From: Chrysophaeum taylorii
Lineage: Eukaryota > Sar > Pelagophyceae > Pelagomonadales > Pelagomonadaceae
Direction of reading: 5' to 3'
Length of the DNA stretch: 64,000 nt
Assembly (NCBI GenBank): GCA_029834535.1
Contig: JAQMWT010000014.1
Coordinates: 122,762 to 186,761 of the forward strand
Below are positions 49,091 through 59,609 of this stretch, in pieces; position 1 is the stretch's first letter, and every line of letters begins with the position of its first letter. The notes beneath the pieces are model-generated. The model saw only the letters and a program-made list of their open reading frames with translations, made no database searches and was not told the DNA's origin. The translations under genes and the position numbers were made by a program.

Positions 49091-49347
49091 TGTGGCAGTA
49101 TGCGAGACACAGCTCACTCAGAGGACTCATCTCGACACGCCGGCACCTCTAGAACCCGAGGTCGGAGCGCTAGGCTGGGGGTAGATCTCGCCCGTCGCCA
49201 CCACTCGCCAAGACCTCTAACTTGAGGCTGGGAGATCGTTTATGATAGAAGATACTTCTTGTGAGGTCGTGACGTACCCGTCACAGAAAAGGGTAAGGAA
49301 AAGGAGATGGGGTAAGCCCGCCCTAAGAGGCAGGAGTTTCCGCCACA
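49091..49347 (-). repeat. 3' LTR of Ty3 element 2
   Basis: 257 bp. It matches 54366-54629 with scattered substitutions and indels; shared blocks include GAGCGCTAGGCTGGGGGTAG and AGACCTCTAACTTGAGGCTG. Confidence 0.9.
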
Positions 49348-49423
49348 AAACTCCCCTAGTTTGATGACGAGCTAGCTGCCCTCAGCGAGTGGCTCGTTTG
49401 CGCTTAGCGCGAGCTTTCGCATC

Positions 49424-50012
49424 TTGAGCATCTCGGAATTCGACTCGGTCGTACACGCGCCTGATAATGTGACCAGGCACCTTGCCGCTGCGCAAAGTGA
49501 ATTTGGGGACCAACATCTCAATCTCGTAAGGAGAGAAGTCGGCAACTCAGGGAGTGGAATCTTTGGTCAACTTCGACCTATCGGTAAAGCTACAACCATC
49601 AATATCCTTGTATTCGAGCTGGCGGGTAAAAAGACGAGATGTCGGCTTAAAGTAGGGAGGCTGGTCACAGGGACCGAGATCGGAATAAACGTGCAAAGCA
49701 ACATGATCGTTCTCGAATTCATAGCGCCCACGAACTTCAGCCACATAAACCTTCTTATGACAATTAGACTTTTCGTGATCCGGAATCCGGAAAACAACGA
49801 ACCTGCCACGTTTGTAGTCGTACCGGAAAATCTCTTTTGGCTTCGGAAAGCGCGATCGACTATCGGAGGGACCATAACAGGCGTAATTTGCTGGACAGAC
49901 ACAGTCCGTCACTCGGGTGGAGAGTCTAGAGACTCGATCTTGTAGGTAGCGGGCGAATGTCGCTTGATGATGACAAACGGTCCACGCCACTCAGGTCGTA
50001 GTTTGTTCTGCG
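49424..50012 (-). pseudogene. Ty3-2 integrase C-terminal region with terminal module
   Basis: After the SH3-like part (a WRGPF-type block is encoded across about 49970-49990) comes the same extra module as in element 1: DYKRGRFVVFRI, KKVYVAEVRGRYEFEND, VALHVYSDLGP. The upstream coding sequence is split by the SINE-like insertion at 50021-50380; sequence on both sides is in register once the insert and one target copy are discounted. Confidence 0.75.
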
Positions 50013-50020
50013 GACGAGGA

Positions 50021-50380
50021 ACTAACTAACTAACTTCAGACCTCTCCCGAGCATGGGAGCCAGGCCGGACCGACAGGAGCCAGTCCGGAATCACGGGCCT
50101 GTAGACGAGGGGCGCCGAAAGGTGGGTCGGCGGAGAGTGATCATCAAGCTTGTCGCCATGCGACGAGGAGACCGCGATGTGACTGACAACCAACTCGTCG
50201 ATAACCTTCCGTCTGCGCCCCCGGCCATACCCCGTCCCACTGCGAACGTTCCGGCTGCCAACCGGCCCGCCCGAGAGGCGAATAGGTGCCAACCTACGCC
50301 GGGAGGGCGGATGCCCTCGCAAGGCTCAGGATTCATGAGGCACCGTCCTCCATCGCAACCATGCGGTCGGCGATCAGGGT
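50021..50380 (-). mobile_element. SINE-like non-autonomous retroposon, copy 2 (nested)
   Basis: The reverse complement of 28647-29003, nearly identical. It is flanked by a perfect 9-bp target duplication GACGAGGAA (50013-50021 and 50381-50389). The tail is (TTAG)n and the head CTGATCGCCGAC. It inserted into the integrase gene of Ty3 element 2 and so is younger than that element. Confidence 0.85.
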
Positions 50381-50499
50381 GACGAGGAATGTACAGCAAA
50401 ACATGAGATCCTTCTTCGTACTAGACATCGACTTGATCGGCGTCGTAGGCTCACTTCTGCTTGCGCTCCGCCTTCTGGTGGGCTTCAGCAACAAATCGC

Positions 50500-51000
50500 G
50501 TGTAAAATGTTAACGCATTTCGAGTTTCAGCCTAAGCATCCGCACGGGTTTTGGGCAAGCGGCGCATCGTTTGGACCAGCAAAGTGTAGTTAGTCGGGAG
50601 CATGGGTTGGCGGTTCTTACGGAGCATAAATGGCGAAATTTGGGTACCAGGAATGAACTTGCGATAGTGACAGAAAGCAATGTAATGCGCAAAAGCAGGC
50701 CAATCATTGATACTCCGACCTTGAAGGCACGCTCGAGGAAAAACTGAACACGCGTTCAGCAGGATTAGCTTGAGCATGATAGGGAATTGTAGTCTTGTAT
50801 CGCACATTGAAGAGACGGTAGAACTCTTCCATCAACTTATTGACAAACTCACGATCATTATTATCGTACGAATCCTCTGTGGCAAATATCCTTTCAACAA
50901 GATGTTGGTGACAAAAGATTCAAGAATGGCCTCGGCGGTCTTATTATTGCAGATAAATCTGCTGCCTCTTACCCTTATCCGTCCGTTGAGAACGTGATCT
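50500..51000 (-). pseudogene. Ty3-2 integrase core fragment
   Basis: YRKFIPGTQISPFMLRKNRQ, the post-Glu H--TG-SPF-L--GR block, lies at about 50590-50650. Upstream, in another frame, NDREFVNKLMEEFYRLFNVR and the Glu-bearing NPAERV are found. Frameshifted; the second catalytic Asp context is altered. Confidence 0.7.
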
Positions 51001-51264
51001 CTTCCTTACCCTTTCTTCTTCCTTTTTACACAATCAAATAGTCCTCTGATTTGTGCTTACGCTCATCATCATGGTCTAGCGCGTCCCGAGGTATGTAGCA
51101 CTATACACTTAAACTTTCTCGTGTAGTTCTAGATGCCGCCTGTCGTGTTCTGAGGATATAGGGGACATGCCTTTTCATTCCCCGAATTAACTACTTCCAG
51201 ACGTTCACGATGAGACGGGATGGTTTCCCAGGTGACTTACCACTGCTTGCTAAATGCTCTGCAA

Positions 51265-51990
51265 TTATGAGGCACATCTAAAATCAGGACGTGAGGAAAG
51301 GAATCGAAGAAGACGATAGTGTACGTCCCTGGGCCGGTACGGAACTAGGCAATGGTCCAGAAAGATCCATACAAAGGACAGAACAATCACCATCGTAGGC
51401 GGGCTGCTGAAGAAGACCAGCCTACTTCGGTTCGGGCGTGCGAGCTTCCTGACACACCAAGCATCGAGCGATATAGGCTCCGACTTCGTTCGACATATGC
51501 GGCCACCAGAAGCTCTCCAAAATCGCCTGAACAGTGCTCTCGCGACCAATATGTCCACCACTAACAGGGCTGTCATGGGACAGTTGAATGATGCGGTCGC
51601 GACGTCTTGCAGGAGCAACAATAATATATTGCAAGTCAACAGCAGCGCGATATAGCACTTTCTTGATTCGTTCGAAACGAGTATTAGCTCCATAACGACG
51701 AAGAGAATTTCCTTAAGCCATCCGAGAACGAATATTCTTGCACATCGGATCTTCCTTCTGATCTCGAATAATCTCATCAAGCGCAAGATTGTCGGGAATC
51801 TTGTCGATATACTCCTGATAAGCAGCAGCGTCGTGCAAAGGATGAGATTGGGTCTGCAAACGACGCTTTTACGTTGATTCGTCGCACGGGACACAAATAG
51901 ATACATACGATCGTCTGGAGGTTCGCCTTTCTTCTCAGGTATGTCGGTTGTAATAATTGACAACATGACATGACATCCCGGAAATGGCAC
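51265..51990 (-). pseudogene. Ty3-2 integrase zinc-finger region
   Basis: The frame at 51422-51658 encodes SHDSPVSGGHIGRESTVQAI and CLVCQEAR, the H2C2 finger. The following stretch is frameshifted. Confidence 0.75.
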
Positions 51991-52008
51991 TCCTTTTTCA
52001 TCAGTAGG

Positions 52009-52356
52009 CTATGGCAGCTCTTGGAAAACCAAGTAAGCGTGGTTGAGCGGTTCACCAAAATCGTCAGTCTCGATTACGTGGTCTATAGGATTGCGAGAGA
52101 GACAATCAGGGATGCTCATTCCCGGCGACTTGCCCGGCTTGTAACCAAGTTCGTGGTCAAAGTTCACGAGCCGCATAGCCCATCGAGCGAGCTGGCCAGA
52201 CGAGTGAGTAGCTTTCCGCAAGAACGCCAGATTGCGATGATTCGTCTCGAGAATAGTCCTATGTCCTTCGATATAGGCTCGAAAATGCTCTAGAGCGAGA
52301 ATGACAGCAAACAGCTCCAAACGGCGGGGCTCATAATGTCGCATCTCCCTCGGCAC
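52009..52356 (-). pseudogene. Ty3-2 RNase H fragment
   Basis: HYEPRRLELFAVILALEHFR, LETNHRNLAFLRK and GMSIPDCLSRNP match the RNase H C-terminal half of element 1 closely. The N-terminal half, reverse transcriptase and protease are absent. Confidence 0.85.
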
Positions 52357-52379
52357 AGCTCAGCTCCAGTTAAAGGAAG

Positions 52380-52545
52380 CAACGAACCACGACCTGGTTC
52401 GCGTTCGACGCGCGAACTCGGTCCGCGTTCGCTGTGGTTCGCATCCCAACAGCGCGCGAACGCGAACTCGCCGCGAACGCGAACCAGTAGCGAACCCGCA
52501 CTCGCCCCGAACGCGAACCCGTAGCGAACCCGAACAGCCTTCGTA
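52380..52545. repeat. GCGAAC-rich tandem repeat at the Ty3-2 deletion junction
   Basis: Irregular repeats of (A)CGCGAAC / GAACGCGAAC fill the place where the RT should join RNase H. The repeat sits exactly at the point where homology to element 1 ends. Confidence 0.8.
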
Positions 52546-52559
52546 CAGCCCCAAAGACG

Positions 52560-54131
52560 GATCCTGCATCATGGTGTTCACGAACTCTTGCGAATTCATA
52601 TTCTCTTCCTCTGTCGCTTCGCTCGGACCAGCATCGGCTTTCTTGCTCAAAATGCGTCAAATACCTGAAATCGACTCGTCGGGGGGGCTGCAAAAGAAGA
52701 AGGCGTCGTCCCCGACGTCAAATCCGTCAGCAAATGACTGTCGGCGGTCACGTGAAAATCGATGAGCGCGCCAAAGGATGTGCTCTCATCATCTGAAATG
52801 TCGCTCTCCGACGCATCATCGATCAACTCAGGAATCGAGGCGTCATAAACATAGGACTCGGGGGCGAATCCAAATATAGTCCCATGGCATCAAGGGCAGC
52901 ATCGTCAAATCCACCAGCAGAGACGTCATCCACAAAATCTGGCACGTCCGCAAAGTCAGCGCCATCGGTCGTCTGGAGATCTACCAGAGACTCGGCATCC
53001 GTCTCGGTGTCATCTGTTCAATAAGGTGAGTCACGGTGTAGCTCCTGTTCAGCCGCGCGTCGAAGAGCAGCTTCCGACTCGTCGCCTGTCACCTCATCAA
53101 AGACCCGTACTGAATCAAAACTGCAAGTAGGGACAGTGGACGCAAGTGAAACAATAGCTGTGAACTGCTGCGGCGGTGTGCGATCCGGAACGTAACCTGT
53201 GGTGTTTTCGGTGGGACGGTGGTTGGGGTGTGCTCGTTCAACTCGAAATAAATGCCAAAAAGGCGGTCTCGTCCGAAGACGTTTGCACTGCAAAAGTAGC
53301 AGCGCTCGAATGACCGGAGTCTCCATCGCGACCATCAAAATATCGTCCCGCATCATCGGGGTCGAAGTATGTACCGTGTAAGCGGTCGGCTCGGTACGCC
53401 TATCATCATCGCGGCGGCGGGGACGTCGCGCGGTTCTTATCGTCGCGGGCGTTTCGTCACTTCTGCTCTGCAGACGTCGGGGTTCTCGCCGGAATCTTCA
53501 GTTCTTGTCCTTCGATCGTCTCGGCCTTAGGCGTCTTCAATCTTCTTCTTTCGGCGGCGCTCTCGAGCTTTTCATTCTCCTTGAGGCGCCGGCTGAGTTC
53601 TCTTTTGAGCACGAGTAACTCGGCTCGCACAGCTTCTATCTCCTTCCTCGTATCGTCTTCATCATCTTCTGCGACCCTCGCGGCTCCCGTCCTAGCCGAA
53701 CTGGGCTTATTCGCACATCGCGTGCCGGTCGGCGGCTGCCTCACTGGCGCACCACCATCATCATCATCATCATCATCATCATAGCAGCGCACTCGCGGTA
53801 CCTCTCGCTCGTGCTCTTCATCGGCAATTCGCTCGTCTCCCACCATCTCAGACCGTATAAGACGTCCTTCTCGGGATCGAGTATAAGAAAATTCTCGACA
53901 CGCCGTCTTCCAACTGCGGCTAATGAGCGCTCTCTCGCTCTTGGGCTCACGATAATGCCCTTCGACACGAATCATCTCACGATCGGTCATAACAAACGAC
54001 GGACGTAAACACGTCAACAAACGACGCAACGTCAATAAAAGACATGCGAGGATGTCCTCGATTTGGCGCTTCTCACGGCACCCGTGGCTGGCCAAAGTAC
54101 CACCTTCGCTGAACTCAAGTAGCGGAAACAA
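52560..54131 (-). pseudogene. Ty3-2 gag-like region
   Basis: Minus frames include an acidic stretch near 52.9-53.0 kb (DFADVPDFVDDVSAGGFDD), a segment at 53018-53356, and a charged helical ORF at 53457-54131 with AVRAELLVLKRELSRRLKEN. No gag core as in element 1 and no zinc knuckle are recognisable. A (CAT)n run lies at about 53755-53783. Confidence 0.4.
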
Positions 54132-54365
54132 CGAAAGTATACGTGCCGCCCACAGCGCACGCTCGTACGATTAGAGGAACTCGTACGAGATTCGAAAACA
54201 CCGCGGATAACTCTTCGCGTAGACAGTCGGTCGTAATAGAGGGACTCTGCGTGCTTGATCAGGGCACGCGGCGCTCACTCGGACCGTAGTAATCCGCTCG
54301 AAAACGGGAACACTTGTTCGTCGGCGCTCAGGTATAGAGGGCCGGTCTCGTATATCTCCACCAAT

Positions 54366-54629
54366 TATGGCAGTAAGCGAGACACAGCTCGCTCAGGGAC
54401 TCACCTAGACACGCCGGCATCTCTAGAACCCAAGGTTGGAGCGCTAGGCTGGGGGTAGATCTCGCCCGTCGCCACAACAACACTCGCCAAGACCTCTAAC
54501 TTGAGGCTGGGAGATCGTTCATGATACATGATAAAAGATACTCCTTATGAGGTTGTGACGTAGCCGTCACAGAAAAGGGTAAGGAAATGGGTGTAGGGTA
54601 AGCCGCAAGAGGCATGAGTTTCCGCCACA
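54366..54629 (-). repeat. 5' LTR of Ty3 element 2
   Basis: 264 bp, the partner of 49091-49347. A primer-binding candidate (TGGTGGAGATATACG on the minus strand) lies 2 bp inside. Confidence 0.9.
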
Positions 54630-55584
54630 ATGGCAACCAAAAACGAGGTACACCGACGGGTCAGTCAAACGTCATCGTCGGTAAAATCCTCGCCTTGTGC
54701 CGTTGTTTTTTTGTAGTGGCCATCGGGTGCTACTTATAGTAGGTGTGGGTCCGCCGTTATTACAGCGTCGATCTCACAGCGGCGCTGGCACGTGCTCAGA
54801 CGACAGCGTGATGAGCACAGTGCCCGTGGCCTCGTAATCGCCGTACCAAAACAGCGCGTTGGCCCCGACCATCGAGTATTGGTGCTTGACCATTTTACCT
54901 CGTCTTCCTGGCACGAGACGTTCAGCGTCGACGACCCCTCTCGAGCCCGTAGATAGGTGTCCGCCTTGCTCACGTTCCGCACCCGTAAAGGATGACTATG
55001 CGATGACCAAGCCGGCGTGAGATGTTGCCCGCGTGGACGATCAGATTTGCGTCGAGCTACGAGACGCCGTGCCAAGAACCCAGCGCTTTGATCAATCTAC
55101 CAGACGTCGGCCATGAGCGCGAGACCCGGTGTGGCGCCGACGGCGTAAGCGCCAAGTTCGTCAAGTTCTCACCGCAGACCTCGCCGCGTACTACTCACCG
55201 AACCCCCCGCCGGGAGGACCCCACAGTGGGCCACACCGCTCCGGTGTCGCATACGCAAAAGTGCTGCGTGTACGTCACTACGAGTGCCTTCACGCCGCCA
55301 GACGACGCGTACGATTTGGTTAACAACGGCGCCGGTCACCGACGTCACGCGAAGCGTTATCGCTTTCGCGCCGGCGACCGCGAGGTGGATATCGTGCACC
55401 TCGAAAAGAATATGCAATAATATGCGCCTCGCCGGGAATGCCTGGGACCCCCTCTTCGCCCGCGAACACGCGCAGGCACTCGCGGCTGACGCCGAATACC
55501 AACTCGAACTATGACCACCCCATCCTACGGACCGCACCTCACGAAGCGGCATAAGCGATGTAGCAGAAAGCTGTGGCGACTGAG
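54630..55584. other. Intergenic; unrecognised ORFs
   Basis: ORFs at 54734-55075 (minus) and 55022-55420 (plus) overlap and show no recognised domain. Confidence 0.35.
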
Positions 55585-55661
55585 TAACTAACTAACTTAC
55601 TTCAGACCTCTCCCGAGAATGGGAGCCAGGCCGGACTAGTCCAGAATCACGGGTCTGTAGA
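55585..55661 (-). mobile_element. 3' fragment of the SINE/LINE tail family
   Basis: (CTAA)n followed by CTTCAGACCTCTCCCGAGAA and GGGAGCCAGGCCGGAC. It matches the last about 85 bp of the SINE-like copies with a 12-bp deletion. It is 5'-truncated. Confidence 0.8.
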
Positions 55662-55691
55662 GCGAAGAAGCGCATGACTTCCCACCAAGCC

Positions 55692-56750
55692 TTAACCTCG
55701 AGTTGACAGCGCCACTCGGGGGCCTAGTGAATCAGATGGCGAGTCCGGAGATTGCGGCGCCTTGTCGGACATATCTACCGCCTCGATGCAGAAAGCAGAA
55801 ACTCGATCTGATTTATGCGTTGGCGACTGGAATTGCAAGAGTATATGATTTCTCAAGCAGCAGGGGTACTTGCTTACCTGGTGGCATCGAGTGGCCGACG
55901 AGACAATTCCGCATTCGGTGTGGTCGACGTTGCATCTTACAGTCTGGGCCTTGAGTCGTCCAAGATCACTTACTGCCGTGAAGGATAGACATCCTGGGTC
56001 GCTTACTTTGGACCACTCGACCTTGCCGGCGTTGGACTCAAGGATGCTGAGCCAGATACCACCGTAGAGCTCCTCAGTGAATGTACCGCGACATTGTCTG
56101 CCGGCGTCAAACGACGCTACTGTTGGCGAGGAGTGGACGTTGGGGCCGTCCATGACTGGAATGATGTTGAGTGTCCTCGAAACCACACCATTGAGATACT
56201 GACGTGAGCCGAAGAAATTGTCGGCCGGTATGCGAGCTCCCAACGCCGAGACATCTTTGATGCCGCGTATGCACTCGACGTTGTTGGATGAGCATGGTAT
56301 GGCACCCAAAAAATGGGAATCGGTAGCAAAAACGCCGAGTGTCTTGCTCTTCGCGGGGCTTTTTTTTTGGGGGCTCGGATCAAAGGCTTCTCTCGATGGT
56401 GCCATGCACATGCAAGTTCCGATGGCTACCAAAGCTGTCGGTGGTCTGGGTGTTGAAAGGACGCGGTAGTTTTGTCGCGTCGGAGACAACAGCGAGACGA
56501 TGCGCCACCTTCTCGCAATTTGATTGGACATCCTACCGCAAATTTTGCGTGATGTCACACTGGCCTGCGGGCCTGGTTGCTGGATGACTTGTGCTTTGTG
56601 GTCACAGACTCCAGTTGTTTTTGCGTGTTTCTGGTCGTTTCTTCGTTGGTGACATTGCGTGCCCAACGCCGCTTGTGACTTCGTGCGGTGGAAATTATTA
56701 TGAAGAAATTTTCCGACAACTCGCACGCATCTGGGGCGAGATAGAGCCAT
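55692..56750 (-). CDS. Unrecognised 352-codon ORF
   Basis: The frame starts with ATG at 56750 and is the longest in this region, but I do not recognise it. It has many Cys and Ser, no clear hydrophobic segments, and codon usage unlike the GC-rich genes nearby. A stretch of Pro and Lys (about 120-135) overlaps a low-complexity DNA run. It may be a decayed retroelement polyprotein or a chance ORF. Confidence 0.25.
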   Translation of the reverse strand: MALSRPRCVRVVGKFLHNNFHRTKSQAALGTQCHQRRNDQKHAKTTGVCDHKAQVIQQPGPQASVTSRKICGRMSNQIARRWRIVSLLSPTRQNYRVLSTPRPPTALVAIGTCMCMAPSREAFDPSPQKKSPAKSKTLGVFATDSHFLGAIPCSSNNVECIRGIKDVSALGARIPADNFFGSRQYLNGVVSRTLNIIPVMDGPNVHSSPTVASFDAGRQCRGTFTEELYGGIWLSILESNAGKVEWSKVSDPGCLSFTAVSDLGRLKAQTVRCNVDHTECGIVSSATRCHQVSKYPCCLRNHILLQFQSPTHKSDRVSAFCIEAVDMSDKAPQSPDSPSDSLGPRVALSTRG

Positions 56751-58902
56751 CTCCTATGATTCGCTGAAAGATCACGGGTCCAAGTCCGATGAAGATGGGG
56801 CTTGAAAATCCCGGAGTCGGAATGGGTGCGTGGGACTCGGATGCAAAAAAAAAAAAAAACGATGGTATGGTTGTCGTCCGGTGCAACCCCAAGAAACTTC
56901 GCCGCGAACCCTTCAGATCATAATGATGTCGACTCTACCCCGAAAACGATCGACAAGCTGAAGAATACTTCGCCGTCTTCGGGCGTATCAATCTCGCGGT
57001 AATTCAGAATTGGAAATCATGCATGTTGCAGTTTGCTCGCTATCCTGCGGATGTGAATGCGGCGCTCGCCACCGCAACAACACGGACCAGCTTCCTTCTA
57101 GCAATGATGAGGTGACGAAGCAGAGCGTCGAAACGATTTGTTGACGACACGTTCTCCGGTCGCGTAGCTCAAGACAAGAAGACTGCGTCTACGGGGTTTC
57201 CATTTGACGTCGTGGTCGGGCCTCTGATCGGTAATGGCGCCAAGGCGGCCTCGTCGACATCGCCCAACACAACTGATGCGGCGTGCCAGCTCGATACGAT
57301 TCGCGACGTTCGTTCAACAGACGACGCCGACTCGGCGGCAATATTTATCTCGCGAAAATCGGGACGCAGCGTCGCGAGTTGCATGGAGCGCGTGTCGAGA
57401 GCTGCGAGACGTGTGGGTGCAGACGAAAATGCACGTCGACGAGGGCGTGGACACCGAGGCGATCCTCGACGTGCTGTCGGGGATGTTTGAGTGCCCCGAC
57501 GAGTTTGATGACGCGGTTGCCAAGACGCGTGGGCGGTCAGGCTAAATGTCGCCCTCAGGAGGAATGTTCTTTCACTTCCACTTCCATAGCGCGCTTTGAG
57601 TCGATGGCCAACTATTCGTCGGACGAGCAAACTCTTCCCTCACCGACTCACCCAGTCGCTTGGACCCCTGTTACTCCAACAAAGCTCATCATTACTGACG
57701 TTCAATTTCTCGGCTCATCTCAGCTCGTCCGTCATGCGAAGGACTGGGGTCGAATCTTCACGTCCTGTGAAGAACGAGGAGCTAACAAGACTGATTCCAT
57801 AACTTGCGTCTAACCACCGACATCACTGTTGTTGGCACAGACATCAACAGTCATCAAAATTCCTGCGCAGAGACTTGAGTATTGATTATGGCGATCGACG
57901 ATAATAGCCTGATCAACGGAGGTCGAATCGTAATTTTCTCGTCTGCACAGTCGGGCGTGAATACTGCCATATTTTCGTCTGCTGTTGAGACGGTTGGAGT
58001 TCTTGGTGCCAGATAGTCAGCTGCGAAGAGAAAAAAAAAACAGCCGACGCTATTCTAGCAATTCCTTCCGAAAAACTGCTCATTCATGCGGTACACATTC
58101 AACGTCGACACGATCGAGACCGCCCTCCGCCAGCTTCCATTCGCGGGCTTTTATCTCCAACGACACGTTGCTCTATGACGGGATTGAGCCGCTCGACTCG
58201 GTCATCGTGGACGTTTCTAGCTCAAAGGGCCAAGCTCTCTTTCGTGGAGAACATACCACCTGGGACGCGGCTTTCTGCCGCCCGTCGCTTCACAATTGAC
58301 GAGTCCCAGCGAGGGCTGTTCGCCCTTCACCCTCTTTCGGACGCGCTACGTTGTCGGATGCCGCATCGAGCACTCCAACGCTAGATCGCAACGGGAAAGG
58401 CTGGTTTAGCCCCCAAGTGTGCGGCAAAAGGCTTCGACGTCGCAAATCGGATCGATCTACAAAAAGGCGAGCACGTGGTCCGCGACATGGCTTGCCGACA
58501 ACCAAAAATGTAGTCTCAGTTATTATTATTATTAGAATAGATCTACAATTAAGAACCACCTAAGCGCGCCGAAATTCAGGGGCCGGGGTGTGTGAGCAAC
58601 AGGTGTTTTTTATGTGCGCAAACGACGCGTCTTGGGCGCCCCTACGCGCAGAAAAATCGCGAAGATCAAATTCGGCGGTGTGTGAAAGTTTCTAGAGCAC
58701 GACAAAATTCGCCTTGTCAGAAATAATTTAATTAATTATAGACTCAAATTAAGAACTCTCCTGAATAATGACTTCTAGAGGTGAGAAGACCATGGCAGAC
58801 TCATCCGTGAGGTCCCCATGCTACCGCCACACTGGCGATCTTGGACCTTATTTTCATACCAACCCCCAGGACAGACTGTGGACGTTGTAATAATTTTGAA
58901 TC
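56751..58902. other. Intergenic with coding relics
   Basis: On the plus strand at about 57390-57545 the frame VWVQTKMHVDEGVDTEAILD looks protein-like. At about 58087-58299, MRYTFNVDTIETALRQLPFA and, after a frameshift, LLYDGIEPLDSVIVDV look like parts of one former gene. None is intact or recognised. Confidence 0.35.
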
Positions 58903-59609
58903 ATGTATGGGTACATGTCTTCTGCACTGGACGTCGTCGCTGCGCGCGCAAAGCTGATGCCGGAAGTGCGGGACAATGACGGGGGCGTTTGTGGATGCGC
59001 GCAGCGCTTTATTCGGCATTTCGAGCGGAGGTGCGCGGAGGAAAGCGCTGTGTGCGAACTAACAGACATGGAGAAGGCTGCTTTCGTGTTGCTCCAGCGT
59101 CCGATCCCGTCGGACGCTGATCTCGTCGTCCAGGCCGCGCATATCGACGGGTCCAATCGCGCTGCGGCCGGCGACGACGACGAAGAGGTGATTAGACGCC
59201 GCGAGGAAGACACCAATAGCCTCGACGACTCAGACGACGACGACACGCTGGCCGAGGCGCGCAAAGTAGACAGACCGTCGAAGAAATTCAAAAGCGCGAG
59301 CGCCTCGAAGGCCTCCGGTAACTCGTTGATTACGAGCTTTTTCAAGCCCAAGATCTCAAGCTGGGTCGTCGTCCGAAGGGGTCGACGACGAAGAAGTCGA
59401 AGCGCGGCAGGCCGCTTACAACCGCAGAAGCCGTCGCGAACGACGCGCTGCCGAACACCAACGCCGCGCCGCCTTCCACGACGCCCGCTCGGCCCGGACG
59501 CCGAGCCCGACGACGACGATAACGACGAAAAAATAGGCCGGTTCTTTCTTAATTGTAGCTCTATTCTACTACTACAAGTACTTGTACTACTAGGAAAGAG
59601 ATCCTCAAT
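58903..59609 (+). CDS. Hypothetical protein with acidic middle and PIP-box-like motif
   Basis: The ATG at 58903 opens a frame of 252 codons; the last part reads into the 3' end of the next gene and looks non-coding, so the true end or a splice is uncertain. Residues 1-75 are helical with several Cys (VCGCAQRFIRHFERRCAEES), then comes an acidic run (DDSDDDD). NSLITSFFKPK at about 143 resembles a PCNA-interacting (PIP) box with Asn for Gln. After it, another frame is more protein-like (EARQAAYNRRSRRERRAAEH), hinting at a frameshift or an unseen intron near 59360. Family not recognised. Confidence 0.35.

Larger units (their letters stand above)
49091..54629 (-). mobile_element. Ty3/gypsy LTR retrotransposon 2, internally deleted, with nested SINE-like insert
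   Basis: Both LTRs are flanked by a perfect 5-bp target duplication ATGGC (49086-49090 and 54630-54634), which fixes the ends. The LTR starts TGTGGCGG like element 1 but differs elsewhere, so it is a related family. Minus-strand order: gag-like ORFs (53.0-54.1 kb), RNase H (52.0-52.36 kb), integrase finger (51.4-51.66 kb), core (50.5-51.0 kb) and C-terminus (49.4-50.0 kb). Protease and reverse transcriptase are missing. A SINE-like element interrupts the integrase C-terminus. Confidence 0.9.

Noticed and set aside
55022-55420. 132-codon plus ORF
   Set aside because: No recognisable domain, overlapped by an equal minus ORF; not enough support to call a gene.
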